From Anoxybacterium sp963668245 (GTDB lineage Bacteria; Bacillota; Clostridia; Peptostreptococcales; Anaerovoracaceae): 64,000 nucleotides of DNA. This document shows, piece after piece, positions 31,747-38,552 of this stretch. The notes under the pieces are model-generated. The model was given only the letters and a program-made list of their open reading frames with translations. It was not told where the DNA came from and did no database searches. Where the stretch lies: the NCBI GenBank assembly GCA_963668245.2, contig OY764195.2, positions 1,178,001 to 1,242,000 of the forward strand, read 5' to 3'. The translations under genes were made by a program, and so were the position numbers. How positions within the stretch are numbered: the first letter of the stretch is position 1; each line of letters opens with the position of its first letter.

Positions 31747-32139
31747 ATGCTTCCAGAAGGAATTGTAATAACCACAAATACAGACAGCGATATGCCGTCT
31801 TTGACTTGGAAAATAGACTTTGACAACAACAGGATAACTACAGAGCTAGATGAACAGGAAGCGGTAAAACAAATGGTGCATCTTGCTTTGATTACGGAAT
31901 ATCAATACTCTGACATATACAGTGATTTTGGAATGAAGACCTCCGACCTGATCGGCCAGGACTTCTTTTTTATTGTGTCGGAACTTAAGAGGAGAATCAC
32001 TGAAACTTTAACGAAAGATAGCCGCGTCAGTGATGTTTCTGGCTTTGAATTTGAAGAGGTGGAAGCTGGTGTATTAACAAGCTTTACGGTGGCCACGATT
32101 TATGGAGATATCGAAAGTGAGGAGGTAATTACTTTATGA
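31747..32139 (+). CDS. Baseplate wedge protein gp25-like (XkdS, DUF2634)
   Basis: A 130-residue protein with the gp25/XkdS pattern (LALITEYQYSDIYSDFGMKT). It attaches the sheath to the baseplate. The ATG at 31747 lies 4 bp after the preceding stop; a longer in-frame start at 31690 would overlap the previous gene by 50 bp and lacks a good site. Confidence 0.85.
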   Translation: MLPEGIVITTNTDSDMPSLTWKIDFDNNRITTELDEQEAVKQMVHLALITEYQYSDIYSDFGMKTSDLIGQDFFFIVSELKRRITETLTKDSRVSDVSGFEFEEVEAGVLTSFTVATIYGDIESEEVITL

Positions 32140-33179
32140 CAACAACAAAGGATGAAATCCTGACAAGGATGCTAAGTGAGGTACCTGACACGATTGATAA
32201 ACGAGAAGGAAGCCTGATTTACTATGCACTTGCACCAACAGCCACAGAGCTGGAAAAGGTGTATGAAAAATATGATGAGGCACAGCTGAGTATTTCTTTA
32301 GATGATGCTACTGGAGATGATTTGACAGATCTTTGCGCCCAGAGCGGCACTGACCGTAAAGCGGCAACATATGCGCTGCGTAAGGGTGAATTTAGCGCTG
32401 AGGTACCTATTGGTAATCGATTTGGATTGTCGGAAACTACCTATGTTGTTTTATCTAATATAAGCGGATTTAATTATATATTGCAATGTGAACAAGCAGG
32501 AACAGTGGGTAATTCCTACTCTGGTACGTTACTTCCCATCACGCATATTGACGGTCTGCAGGCAGCAACATTGACGGACATATTGACCGCAGGGGCAAAC
32601 GAAGAATCGGATGATGAGCTGAGGGCAAGGCATCGACAAAACATTGCTGACCCAGCGCAAGATGGAAATGCGGCACAATACAGAAAATGGGCTACGGATT
32701 ATTCCACTATAGGCATTGCAAGAGTGCTGCCCCTTTGGGCTGGTGGTAATACGGTCAAAGTTGTGATTACAAATCGGTCTTTCCTTCCTGCAGAAGAAAC
32801 CTTGGTAACAGAGTTTCAGGAATATATGGATCCTGAAAGCGCAGGTCTTGGAAATGGTGCCGCGCCGCTTGGAAGTAAGGTTACTATATCAGGAGGAATC
32901 AGCAAGGAGATCTCTGTTTCGTCCAATGTGATTCTTGCAGAAGGTTACGCGGAACCTCTAGGAGCTGCGGAAGCAATTGCTAGTTATCTTGCATCAATAA
33001 CATTTGTAAAAACTAGTGTCAGTTATATGCGAATCGGTGGAGCTTTGCTTGACTGTGACAGCATATCGGATATCAATAGCTTGACCATCAATTCAGGCAC
33101 AGTGGATATAGCGCTTGGCGATGAAGAGATACCACAGCTACCTGAATCTGGATTGACCCTGACGGTGGTGACATCATGA
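32136..33179 (+). CDS. Baseplate J protein (XkdT-like)
   Basis: A 347-residue baseplate wedge protein with the J-family signature near EESDDELRARHRQNIADPAQ and ATDYSTIGIARVLPLWAGGN. It overlaps both neighbours by 4 bp. Confidence 0.92.
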   Translation: MTTTKDEILTRMLSEVPDTIDKREGSLIYYALAPTATELEKVYEKYDEAQLSISLDDATGDDLTDLCAQSGTDRKAATYALRKGEFSAEVPIGNRFGLSETTYVVLSNISGFNYILQCEQAGTVGNSYSGTLLPITHIDGLQAATLTDILTAGANEESDDELRARHRQNIADPAQDGNAAQYRKWATDYSTIGIARVLPLWAGGNTVKVVITNRSFLPAEETLVTEFQEYMDPESAGLGNGAAPLGSKVTISGGISKEISVSSNVILAEGYAEPLGAAEAIASYLASITFVKTSVSYMRIGGALLDCDSISDINSLTINSGTVDIALGDEEIPQLPESGLTLTVVTS

Positions 33180-33973
33180 TTGATTATATTAAGTACACTG
33201 TTGATGGGGTGACTTATTCACTGATAGATAATGGTGATGGTACATGGAGTAAAAGCTTGACCGCTCCCAATGTTTCTGGGAATTACAATCTGCTGCTGGA
33301 AATCAGCGAGAACGGTATTATAAGTTACTTGGATAGCTCTGATTCTAGGTATGAATTTTACCTTGATGTGATTGAAGAAACGGAATCGGTGGCGCATCTG
33401 CAGGACTATGTGCCCGATTTTCTTAGTGATGTTTATGAGCTGAATTTAGTCTATGAAATACAGAATAAAGAAATAGATCTACTGTATGCAGACATCACCA
33501 AATATAAAGGGGATATGTGGATTCGAACGGCTTCTGCAGAGAAGGTATTAGAATTAGAGACATTCCTACGAATCAAAGGCCAAGGAACCCTATCTCAAAG
33601 AAAAGACTATTTGCTTTCACTTTTTAGGAAGGGAAAAAAACTGGATGAAAGTAAGATTAAAAGCATTGCAAATACAATCACAGGGAGCGATTGCATAGTA
33701 ACATTCTTTGCTGCAGCTGATGCCGCAAATCCTGTATCGGGATATGGCTATTTAAGAGTACAAATCTTAAGCCCAGATAATGAAAAAGATTATAGGTATG
33801 ATGACATTGCAAGACTACTAAAACCATTAGTCCCCAGTCATATCAAGCTTAGTGTGATTAAATACTTTGCTACTTGGCAAGATATCGCAGACAATTATGC
33901 GGACTGGACAGCTGTGGCAGCGGCTACGGATTGGCAAGAGATTAGAGACTACATCCCTCCATCTGAGGTGTAG
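33176..33973 (+). CDS. Tail protein DUF2313 (XkdU/YmfQ-like) with N-terminal extension
   Basis: A 265-residue protein. From about residue 80 (LQDYVPDFLSDVYELNLVYE) it follows the XkdU/YmfQ pattern. The first about 70 residues form an extra small beta domain (YTVDGVTYSLIDNGDGTWSK) not usual for the family and reminiscent of an Ig-like module. The C terminus repeats Trp-Ala-Asp-type motifs. It links the baseplate to fibres. Confidence 0.82.
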   Translation: MIDYIKYTVDGVTYSLIDNGDGTWSKSLTAPNVSGNYNLLLEISENGIISYLDSSDSRYEFYLDVIEETESVAHLQDYVPDFLSDVYELNLVYEIQNKEIDLLYADITKYKGDMWIRTASAEKVLELETFLRIKGQGTLSQRKDYLLSLFRKGKKLDESKIKSIANTITGSDCIVTFFAAADAANPVSGYGYLRVQILSPDNEKDYRYDDIARLLKPLVPSHIKLSVIKYFATWQDIADNYADWTAVAAATDWQEIRDYIPPSEV

Positions 33974-33975
33974 TC

Positions 33976-34152
33976 ATGGCCATACGATTTATAAGTGTTA
34001 CTGTATCGCCTCAATCGGTATTGGTTGGGCAAACGGTTACGATAGAAGCAAAAATAAGCGAGGGGTCATGGCAAACGATAAAAGAAAATTTTACATCTTG
34101 GGATGATGTCAAAAATAGCTTTGCATCCTGGGATGATGTCAAAAATTATTAG
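33976..34152 (+). CDS. Short Ig-like fragment with SWDDVKN repeat
   Basis: A 58-residue protein. The first half (FISVTVSPQSVLVGQTVTIE) looks like the start of an Ig-like strand pair and resembles the C-terminal end of the next protein. The second half holds SWDDVKN twice, from a near-perfect DNA repeat. It may be a small fibre-associated protein or a remnant of domain shuffling. Confidence 0.5.
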   Translation: MAIRFISVTVSPQSVLVGQTVTIEAKISEGSWQTIKENFTSWDDVKNSFASWDDVKNY

Positions 34153-34167
34153 AAAGGAGATGGTGAA

Positions 34168-35082
34168 ATGGCAGTTGATACTGTGAGAGCTAAAATAAAC
34201 GGAGTCTGGACTGTGCTCACCTATAACTCTACAACCGGGAAGTATGAGGGTACAATTGCAGCACCTAATGTAACATCCTACAACATAAACACTGGCCATT
34301 ATTATCCAGTTACGGTTGAAGCAACAGACCTGGCTGGTAACGTAACAACTAAAGATGATACAGATGCGACTTTGGGTGCGAGCCTAAAACTTACCGTTAA
34401 GGAAACCACGAAACCAGTAATCGCTTTTTCGGCTCCCGCATCGGGGGCATATCTGGCCAACAATACGCCATCAATTATGTTTACGGTCACAGATGAGACA
34501 AACGGATCTGGAATAAAAATAAGCAGTCTTGCAATCTCTGTGGATGGCGGTGCAGCACTTGCCAATACAAGCAGTGGCGTGACGGTGACCGCGATTACAA
34601 ATGGTTATAGCATTACCTACATACCTCAATCAGCTCTGGCAGATGGAGCGCATACTGTTACAGTCAATGTAACAGACAATGACGGTAATGCTGCTACAGC
34701 AGTTGCAAGATCATTTACGGTCGACACGGTTCCTCCAGTGCTATCTGTTACAGCTCCAGCAAACGCAACAACCTATACAAATATAGCTACTGTGACAGTA
34801 GCAGGCACTACCAATGATGCAACAAGCTCACCTGTGGCTGTGACTGTCAATGGTACAACCGTGACGGTAGATGGCAGTGGTAATTTTGGTACGTCGGTAG
34901 TACTTGCGGTAGGATCCAACGAGATAACTGTAGTATCGACAGATGCTGCAGGCAAGACCTCCAGTGTAATTAGGACAGTAATCTTAGACCAGACAGCACC
35001 AACGATAGGGGCAGTAATAATCACCCCGAACCCTGTTACAGTTGGTAACAGCTATACCATATCTGTTACTGTATCAGATTAA
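34168..35082 (+). CDS. Ig-like repeat tail protein
   Basis: A 304-residue Thr/Val/Asp-rich protein with about three bacterial Ig-like domains (VEATDLAGNVT, VNVTDNDGNAATAVARSFTV and VVSTDAAGKTSSVI mark their final strands). No catalytic motif is present. Such proteins decorate tails and help adsorption to the cell surface. AAAGGAG precedes the ATG. Confidence 0.82.
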   Translation: MAVDTVRAKINGVWTVLTYNSTTGKYEGTIAAPNVTSYNINTGHYYPVTVEATDLAGNVTTKDDTDATLGASLKLTVKETTKPVIAFSAPASGAYLANNTPSIMFTVTDETNGSGIKISSLAISVDGGAALANTSSGVTVTAITNGYSITYIPQSALADGAHTVTVNVTDNDGNAATAVARSFTVDTVPPVLSVTAPANATTYTNIATVTVAGTTNDATSSPVAVTVNGTTVTVDGSGNFGTSVVLAVGSNEITVVSTDAAGKTSSVIRTVILDQTAPTIGAVIITPNPVTVGNSYTISVTVSD

Positions 35083-35101
35083 AAAAGGAGAGTAAAAAAA
35101 T

Positions 35102-36079
35102 ATGTCAACACAAACAACAAATTATGGATTTCTTAAACCAGCGCTAACAGATAGCCCTCCTGATTTTACGGCACCAAATTCCAACTGGGACACCGTGGAT
35201 GAGGAACTGAAGAATCATGCTGATGCGATTGCGAGTTTTGCGGAGGCAGATTTAGTTGCTTTCACATCTAATAATACATGGGTTATCCCTGATGGAGTAG
35301 AAAAAGTTAAGATATATGCATGTGCATCGGGTAGTGGCGTATATGCGGGAGGATATGTTATAGGAACAGAATATTCAGTAACACCAGGGAGTAATTTGGC
35401 GATAACTGTTGGCTCTGGAAACACTGTTATCAGTGGAGGTGGTTTGGCTTCAACAATAACACTGGTAGCTGGTTCGGTTAAAAAGTCGCTGAATAATAAT
35501 ATCTTAGGATTTGTTACTGGGGTAGCAGGAGTTGGCGTAGGTGGCAGATTAGGCGCAAATTCGATATCCATAGGTCAGGGTGTGGGGTATGCAGGTGGAT
35601 GCGGAGGAGCTTTTGGTTTTGGCGGAGGTGCTGGTGGATATTTCCTTAATTCTACATCTTTTTATTTTTATAACGGTACGGGAGGCACTGGCGGATGTGG
35701 TGGCGCAGGCGGCATACTCACATCTACTTCCGTCAGTGGAACAGCAGGTGAAAATGGAATAACCATCGATGTATCTAACTTATCAAAGTTTACCCAGAGA
35801 GTTATTGATTTGTTACCGAATCTTGCAAAAACTGCAGGTGGTGGTGGGAGTTGCGGGTATTCCGCATCCAATATGAGACCATCTGGAGCTGGTGGTACTG
35901 GAGTTGTGTCTGGTGGAACTGGCGGAGTTTGCCCATATACTGGCGCTGTATATATTGCTGGAGGTGGCGGAGGTGCTGGTGGATATGGAGCCGGTGGCGG
36001 AGGTACACCTGAAACGGTATATGGACAATCTGCAGGCAACCCCACTGGAGGAATGGTTTTAATAGTATATAATTATTAA
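35102..36079 (+). CDS. Glycine-rich tail fibre adhesin
   Basis: A 325-residue protein. The N-terminal about 45 residues (TTNYGFLKPALTDSPPDFTA) are a typical baseplate-attachment segment of clostridial fibres. From about residue 75 there are many glycine runs (GGCGGAFGFGGGAGGYF, GGGGGAGGYGAGGGG) separated by variable segments. This resembles tips built of packed polyglycine-II helices, as in T4-like gp38 adhesins, where the loops bind the receptor. It is the best candidate for the host-range determinant. Confidence 0.8.
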   Translation: MSTQTTNYGFLKPALTDSPPDFTAPNSNWDTVDEELKNHADAIASFAEADLVAFTSNNTWVIPDGVEKVKIYACASGSGVYAGGYVIGTEYSVTPGSNLAITVGSGNTVISGGGLASTITLVAGSVKKSLNNNILGFVTGVAGVGVGGRLGANSISIGQGVGYAGGCGGAFGFGGGAGGYFLNSTSFYFYNGTGGTGGCGGAGGILTSTSVSGTAGENGITIDVSNLSKFTQRVIDLLPNLAKTAGGGGSCGYSASNMRPSGAGGTGVVSGGTGGVCPYTGAVYIAGGGGGAGGYGAGGGGTPETVYGQSAGNPTGGMVLIVYNY

Positions 36080-36097
36080 GTAAAGGAGAGTGTATAT

Positions 36098-36517
36098 ATG
36101 TATGCGCAAATAGTAAGAAGTTTAGGTAACCTAGTTACTTTGATAGGAGATACGGAAGTTGGATTGCCAATAGAAGATTCCGATGTAATTTGTATTGATA
36201 TTGGTGATAGAGCGGATGTATTAACAGGTATGAAATTCAATGAAGAAACTCAGATTTTTAATCATGAGGGTGAAACACAAGTAGCCCCGATAGAACAAAG
36301 AGAAAAGGCATATGAGACTCTCAGGTATAGATTAGATGAAACAGAGTTATTGTTTTGGGATAGCAGCGCATTAACTGTTGATGAGGGAAACAAAATATGT
36401 CTCAACTATCTGGCGGAGGGTAACACAGAGCAGGTGGCAGCAATACAGGTGCTTATATCTGAGGCCAAAGCGTATATTAGAGGACTATATCCAGAAGAGG
36501 CGCAACAAGATGAATAA
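36098..36517 (+). CDS. Fibre-associated phage protein, unknown
   Basis: A 139-residue acidic protein (YAQIVRSLGNLVTLIGDTEV...), beta-rich at the start and helical at the end. Its place between the adhesin and lysis genes is that of XkdW-like or fibre-assembly proteins. No specific family is recognised. It overlaps the next gene by 8 bp. Confidence 0.65.
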   Translation: MYAQIVRSLGNLVTLIGDTEVGLPIEDSDVICIDIGDRADVLTGMKFNEETQIFNHEGETQVAPIEQREKAYETLRYRLDETELLFWDSSALTVDEGNKICLNYLAEGNTEQVAAIQVLISEAKAYIRGLYPEEAQQDE

Positions 36518-37400
36518 AGATTTAGAAAAACAAATGCAGCTATTAGGCGTGTCGGCCTGGCACAACAAGGGAATAAAAGGTAAGGGAATTACTGTATTTT
36601 GTGATGATGTTTCAAAGCCGAGCCATTACGGTTATGTGAAAATGATCATCGAGACAATTATTCCTGAAGCTACGGTTTTTACTGGAAATATTGGTTATCA
36701 AATAAAAAGTGGAGAGGTTTTGCAAAGCACAATAAATTGCCGTGAGACTGGAGAAACAATTCTATTTGATGAATTTATTTATAAGCATGATATCAAGCTT
36801 ATAAATAACTCTACAGATGGTGGTAGCCACGACAGAGAAAGCCCGTACGCAAAGTTTATGCGCGATAAGATTATGCAGCATAATCTTATTATGACGGGGA
36901 GCGCGGGCAACGTATATGGCGCTCTAATAGACAACAAATATTATGGCGCTGCCATTATGGTGACTGGAATCAATGATAATAAAAAATCAACATACGCTGA
37001 GGATTTGGATATCGATTTTTCGATGTTCACGGCAGGGAATACTGGGACAAGCTTTGCTAGTCCTTTTTTGTTGGGTTTGATTGGATTGTTAGTAACACGC
37101 AATCCAGATTTATCACAGCAGAATGCAATTGATTATTTCGCTGCCCACTGTGAGGATCTCGGTAATAAAAACGTATACGGAAGAGGGGTGCCTACTATGG
37201 GAGATCCGAAAACGGTAATTAAGTTGGTTGTTGGTAGTAATGTGATGACTGTCAATGATATTGAACAAACAATTGACCAGTCACCAATGATTGTAAAATC
37301 AACCAAAAGAACTCTAGTACCTGTTAGAGCGCCTTTTGAGGCGGCAGGGTTTTCAGTATCGTGGGATGAAATAACAAAAACAATAACGATTGAGGAGTGA
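36510..37400 (+). CDS. Compact subtilase-like protein with C-terminal Cu-amine-oxidase-N-type domain
   Basis: A 296-residue protein. GTSFASP at 179-185 is the serine motif of S8 subtilases (Ser181), and GSAGN at 130-134 supplies the oxyanion Asn. Candidate Asp32/33 and His39 lie unusually close together (CDDVSKPSHYG), so the N-terminal half is shortened or divergent. Residues about 235-296 (RTLVPVRAPFEAAGFSVSWD) match the copper-amine-oxidase N1-like repeat found on clostridial surface proteins. No signal peptide. It may be a fibre-maturation or particle-borne protease. ATG 36510 is used; longer starts overlap the preceding gene. Confidence 0.75.
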   Translation: MNKDLEKQMQLLGVSAWHNKGIKGKGITVFCDDVSKPSHYGYVKMIIETIIPEATVFTGNIGYQIKSGEVLQSTINCRETGETILFDEFIYKHDIKLINNSTDGGSHDRESPYAKFMRDKIMQHNLIMTGSAGNVYGALIDNKYYGAAIMVTGINDNKKSTYAEDLDIDFSMFTAGNTGTSFASPFLLGLIGLLVTRNPDLSQQNAIDYFAAHCEDLGNKNVYGRGVPTMGDPKTVIKLVVGSNVMTVNDIEQTIDQSPMIVKSTKRTLVPVRAPFEAAGFSVSWDEITKTITIEE

Positions 37401-37404
37401 TAAT

Positions 37405-38061
37405 ATGCAACTGGAACATTTTCCTTATACACCACTGCGCATTACTTCCGGATTTGGACCGCGAAACACGGGTATCGCTGGCGCATCAACAGATCATAAG
37501 GGAGTCGATATCGGGGTTGACAAAAGCAAGCCATATACATCTACAGATGGTGGTCCGGTCACTGCCGCACTGTCTGGTACCGTCAGTGGAAGTTATTACA
37601 ATAAGCTCCGTGGTTGGGTGGTTCTAATTGACCACGGCACCATCGATGAAAAGAATTATAAGACGCTCTATCAGCACCTTAAGCAGGCGGGTATTGCTAA
37701 GGGCACTAAAGTTAAAGCGGGAGAAAAAATAGGGATTATGGGCAACACTGGCGTGGGAGCTCAACTACATCTACATTTTGAAGTTAGGGTCAACAACATA
37801 TGCGAAGATCCAGAGCCGTTTTTGAAAGATATCAAGGAGGAAGATATGACAAAAGAAGAAACACTAGCCTTAATCAAAGAGGTGTTGACAGGAAAAAGTA
37901 CAGAAACATCTTCTTGGGCAAAAGAAGACTGGGAGGAAGCAAAAGAGGAAGGTATCACTGATGGTTCTAACCCAAAAGGATATGTGACCAGAGAGCAGGT
38001 AGCAGTCATGATTGAAAGAGCGCTTGATACAGCGCTTGATACAGTAGAGGAGGGTAAATAA
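37405..38061 (+). CDS. M23 peptidase endolysin
   Basis: A 218-residue lysin. The zinc-peptidase domain (about 1-140) has HKGVDIG (His31, Asp35) and HLHFEVR, the M23 metal ligands. A linker leads to a C-terminal segment (SWAKEDWEEAKEEGITDGSN, YVTREQVAVMIERAL) resembling an SLH-like wall-binding module. It would cut peptide cross-links at lysis. No signal peptide is seen, so release depends on the holin encoded directly after it. TGAGGAG lies upstream of ATG 37405. Confidence 0.88.
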   Translation: MQLEHFPYTPLRITSGFGPRNTGIAGASTDHKGVDIGVDKSKPYTSTDGGPVTAALSGTVSGSYYNKLRGWVVLIDHGTIDEKNYKTLYQHLKQAGIAKGTKVKAGEKIGIMGNTGVGAQLHLHFEVRVNNICEDPEPFLKDIKEEDMTKEETLALIKEVLTGKSTETSSWAKEDWEEAKEEGITDGSNPKGYVTREQVAVMIERALDTALDTVEEGK

Positions 38062-38291
38062 TGAAGATTACAAAAGGAACAATTATCAGAACAACTTGTC
38101 TCGTAATTGCGCTGGTTAATCAGACGTTAACCATGGCAGGGCATAGCCCGTTGCCGATTGAAGATGAGACAGTAACTATGGTTGTAACCGATGTTGCAAC
38201 GGTAGCAACAGCATTGATTGCTTGGTGGAAAAACAACTCATTTTCATCTGCTGCAATTAAAGCCGATGAGGTTCTTAAATCTACCAAATAA
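38061..38291 (+). CDS. Holin, SPP1 family
   Basis: A 76-residue membrane protein with a KITKGTIIRTTCLVIALVNQ start, a second hydrophobic stretch (VVTDVATVATALIAWWKNNS) and a charged tail, the pattern of SPP1-type holins. It makes the membrane lesion that lets the endolysin out. The ATG overlaps the endolysin stop. Last gene of the late operon. Confidence 0.9.
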   Translation: MKITKGTIIRTTCLVIALVNQTLTMAGHSPLPIEDETVTMVVTDVATVATALIAWWKNNSFSSAAIKADEVLKSTK

Positions 38292-38301
38292 TAGTATGTG
38301 A

Positions 38302-38353
38302 AAATAGTCTTTCAAGGACCTTTAAAAGCCATTGAAAGACTATTTGTTTTTTT
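38302..38353 (+). terminator. Late-operon terminator
   Basis: A 14-bp perfect stem (38302-38315 with 38332-38345) followed by G and a run of T. It protects the downstream chromosomal genes from late phage transcription. Confidence 0.88.
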
Positions 38354-38385
38354 GCGAACTGTTTGAAAAAATTTGCGAACTATTT
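38351..38385 (+). repeat. Two direct TTTGCGAACT(G/A)TTT sites at the right end
   Basis: TTTGCGAACTGTTT (38351-38364) and TTTGCGAACTATTT (38372-38385) are spaced exactly 21 bp, two helical turns. A perfect 13-bp copy in inverse orientation lies in the early control region (5661-5673). These are candidates for transposase or repressor binding sites. The rest of 38386-38552 holds a 17-codon ORF (38417) without clear meaning and the EF-G promoter. Confidence 0.6.
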
Positions 38386-38485
38386 TGCAACGCTACATTA
38401 CCTATCTTTAAAGAAAATGACAAAATACAATCTAATTGATGAGCTGCTTGAGGAGGATTACATATTTTGACAAAATTCTATTTCA

Positions 38486-38490
38486 TTTGC
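38486..38490. repeat. Candidate 5-bp target-site duplication, right copy (TTTGC)
   Basis: TTTGC directly after CA (38484-38485), matching 4132-4136 before TG at 4137. If right, the phage inserted at the -35 box of the EF-G-like gene and the duplication rebuilt the box. Confidence 0.45.
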
Positions 38491-38515
38491 TATTTCAGAT
38501 AGGAAATGATATACT
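38487..38515 (+). promoter_or_regulatory. Promoter of the EF-G-like gene
   Basis: TTGCTA (38487-38492), 17-bp spacer and TATACT (38510-38515), about 38 bp upstream of the ATG at 38553. The -35 box overlaps the candidate target duplication of the prophage. Confidence 0.6.
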
Positions 38516-38552
38516 AAAACCACTATTTGAATAAAATATGGGAGGTCTGAAT

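Larger units (their letters stand above)
4137..38485. mobile_element. Mu-like transposable prophage, about 34.3 kb (ends inferred)
   Basis: The region holds a leftward S24-type repressor, Ner-like HTH, MuA-like DDE transposase, MuB-like ATPase, GemA and Mor homologues, then head, contractile tail and lysis genes all on the plus strand. This is the Mu layout with SPP1-like head and PBSX-like tail modules. No essential class of gene is visibly broken, so it may be intact. The ends were chosen from a TTTGC duplication and TGAAA...TTTCA termini. The safe limits are left end between 3934 and 4162 and right end between 38354 and 38490. Confidence 0.8.

Noticed and set aside
35668..36045. Long proline-rich minus-strand open frame
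   Set aside because: It is the complement of the glycine codons of the adhesin gene; no ribosome binding site, and composition is explained by the real gene.
3952..38422. Alternative prophage ends TGTC (3952) and GACA (38419-38422)
   Set aside because: The flanking five bases do not match, so no target duplication supports this pair.
38417..38470. 17-codon ORF near the prophage right end
   Set aside because: Too short and without a good ribosome binding site to call; could be a remnant.
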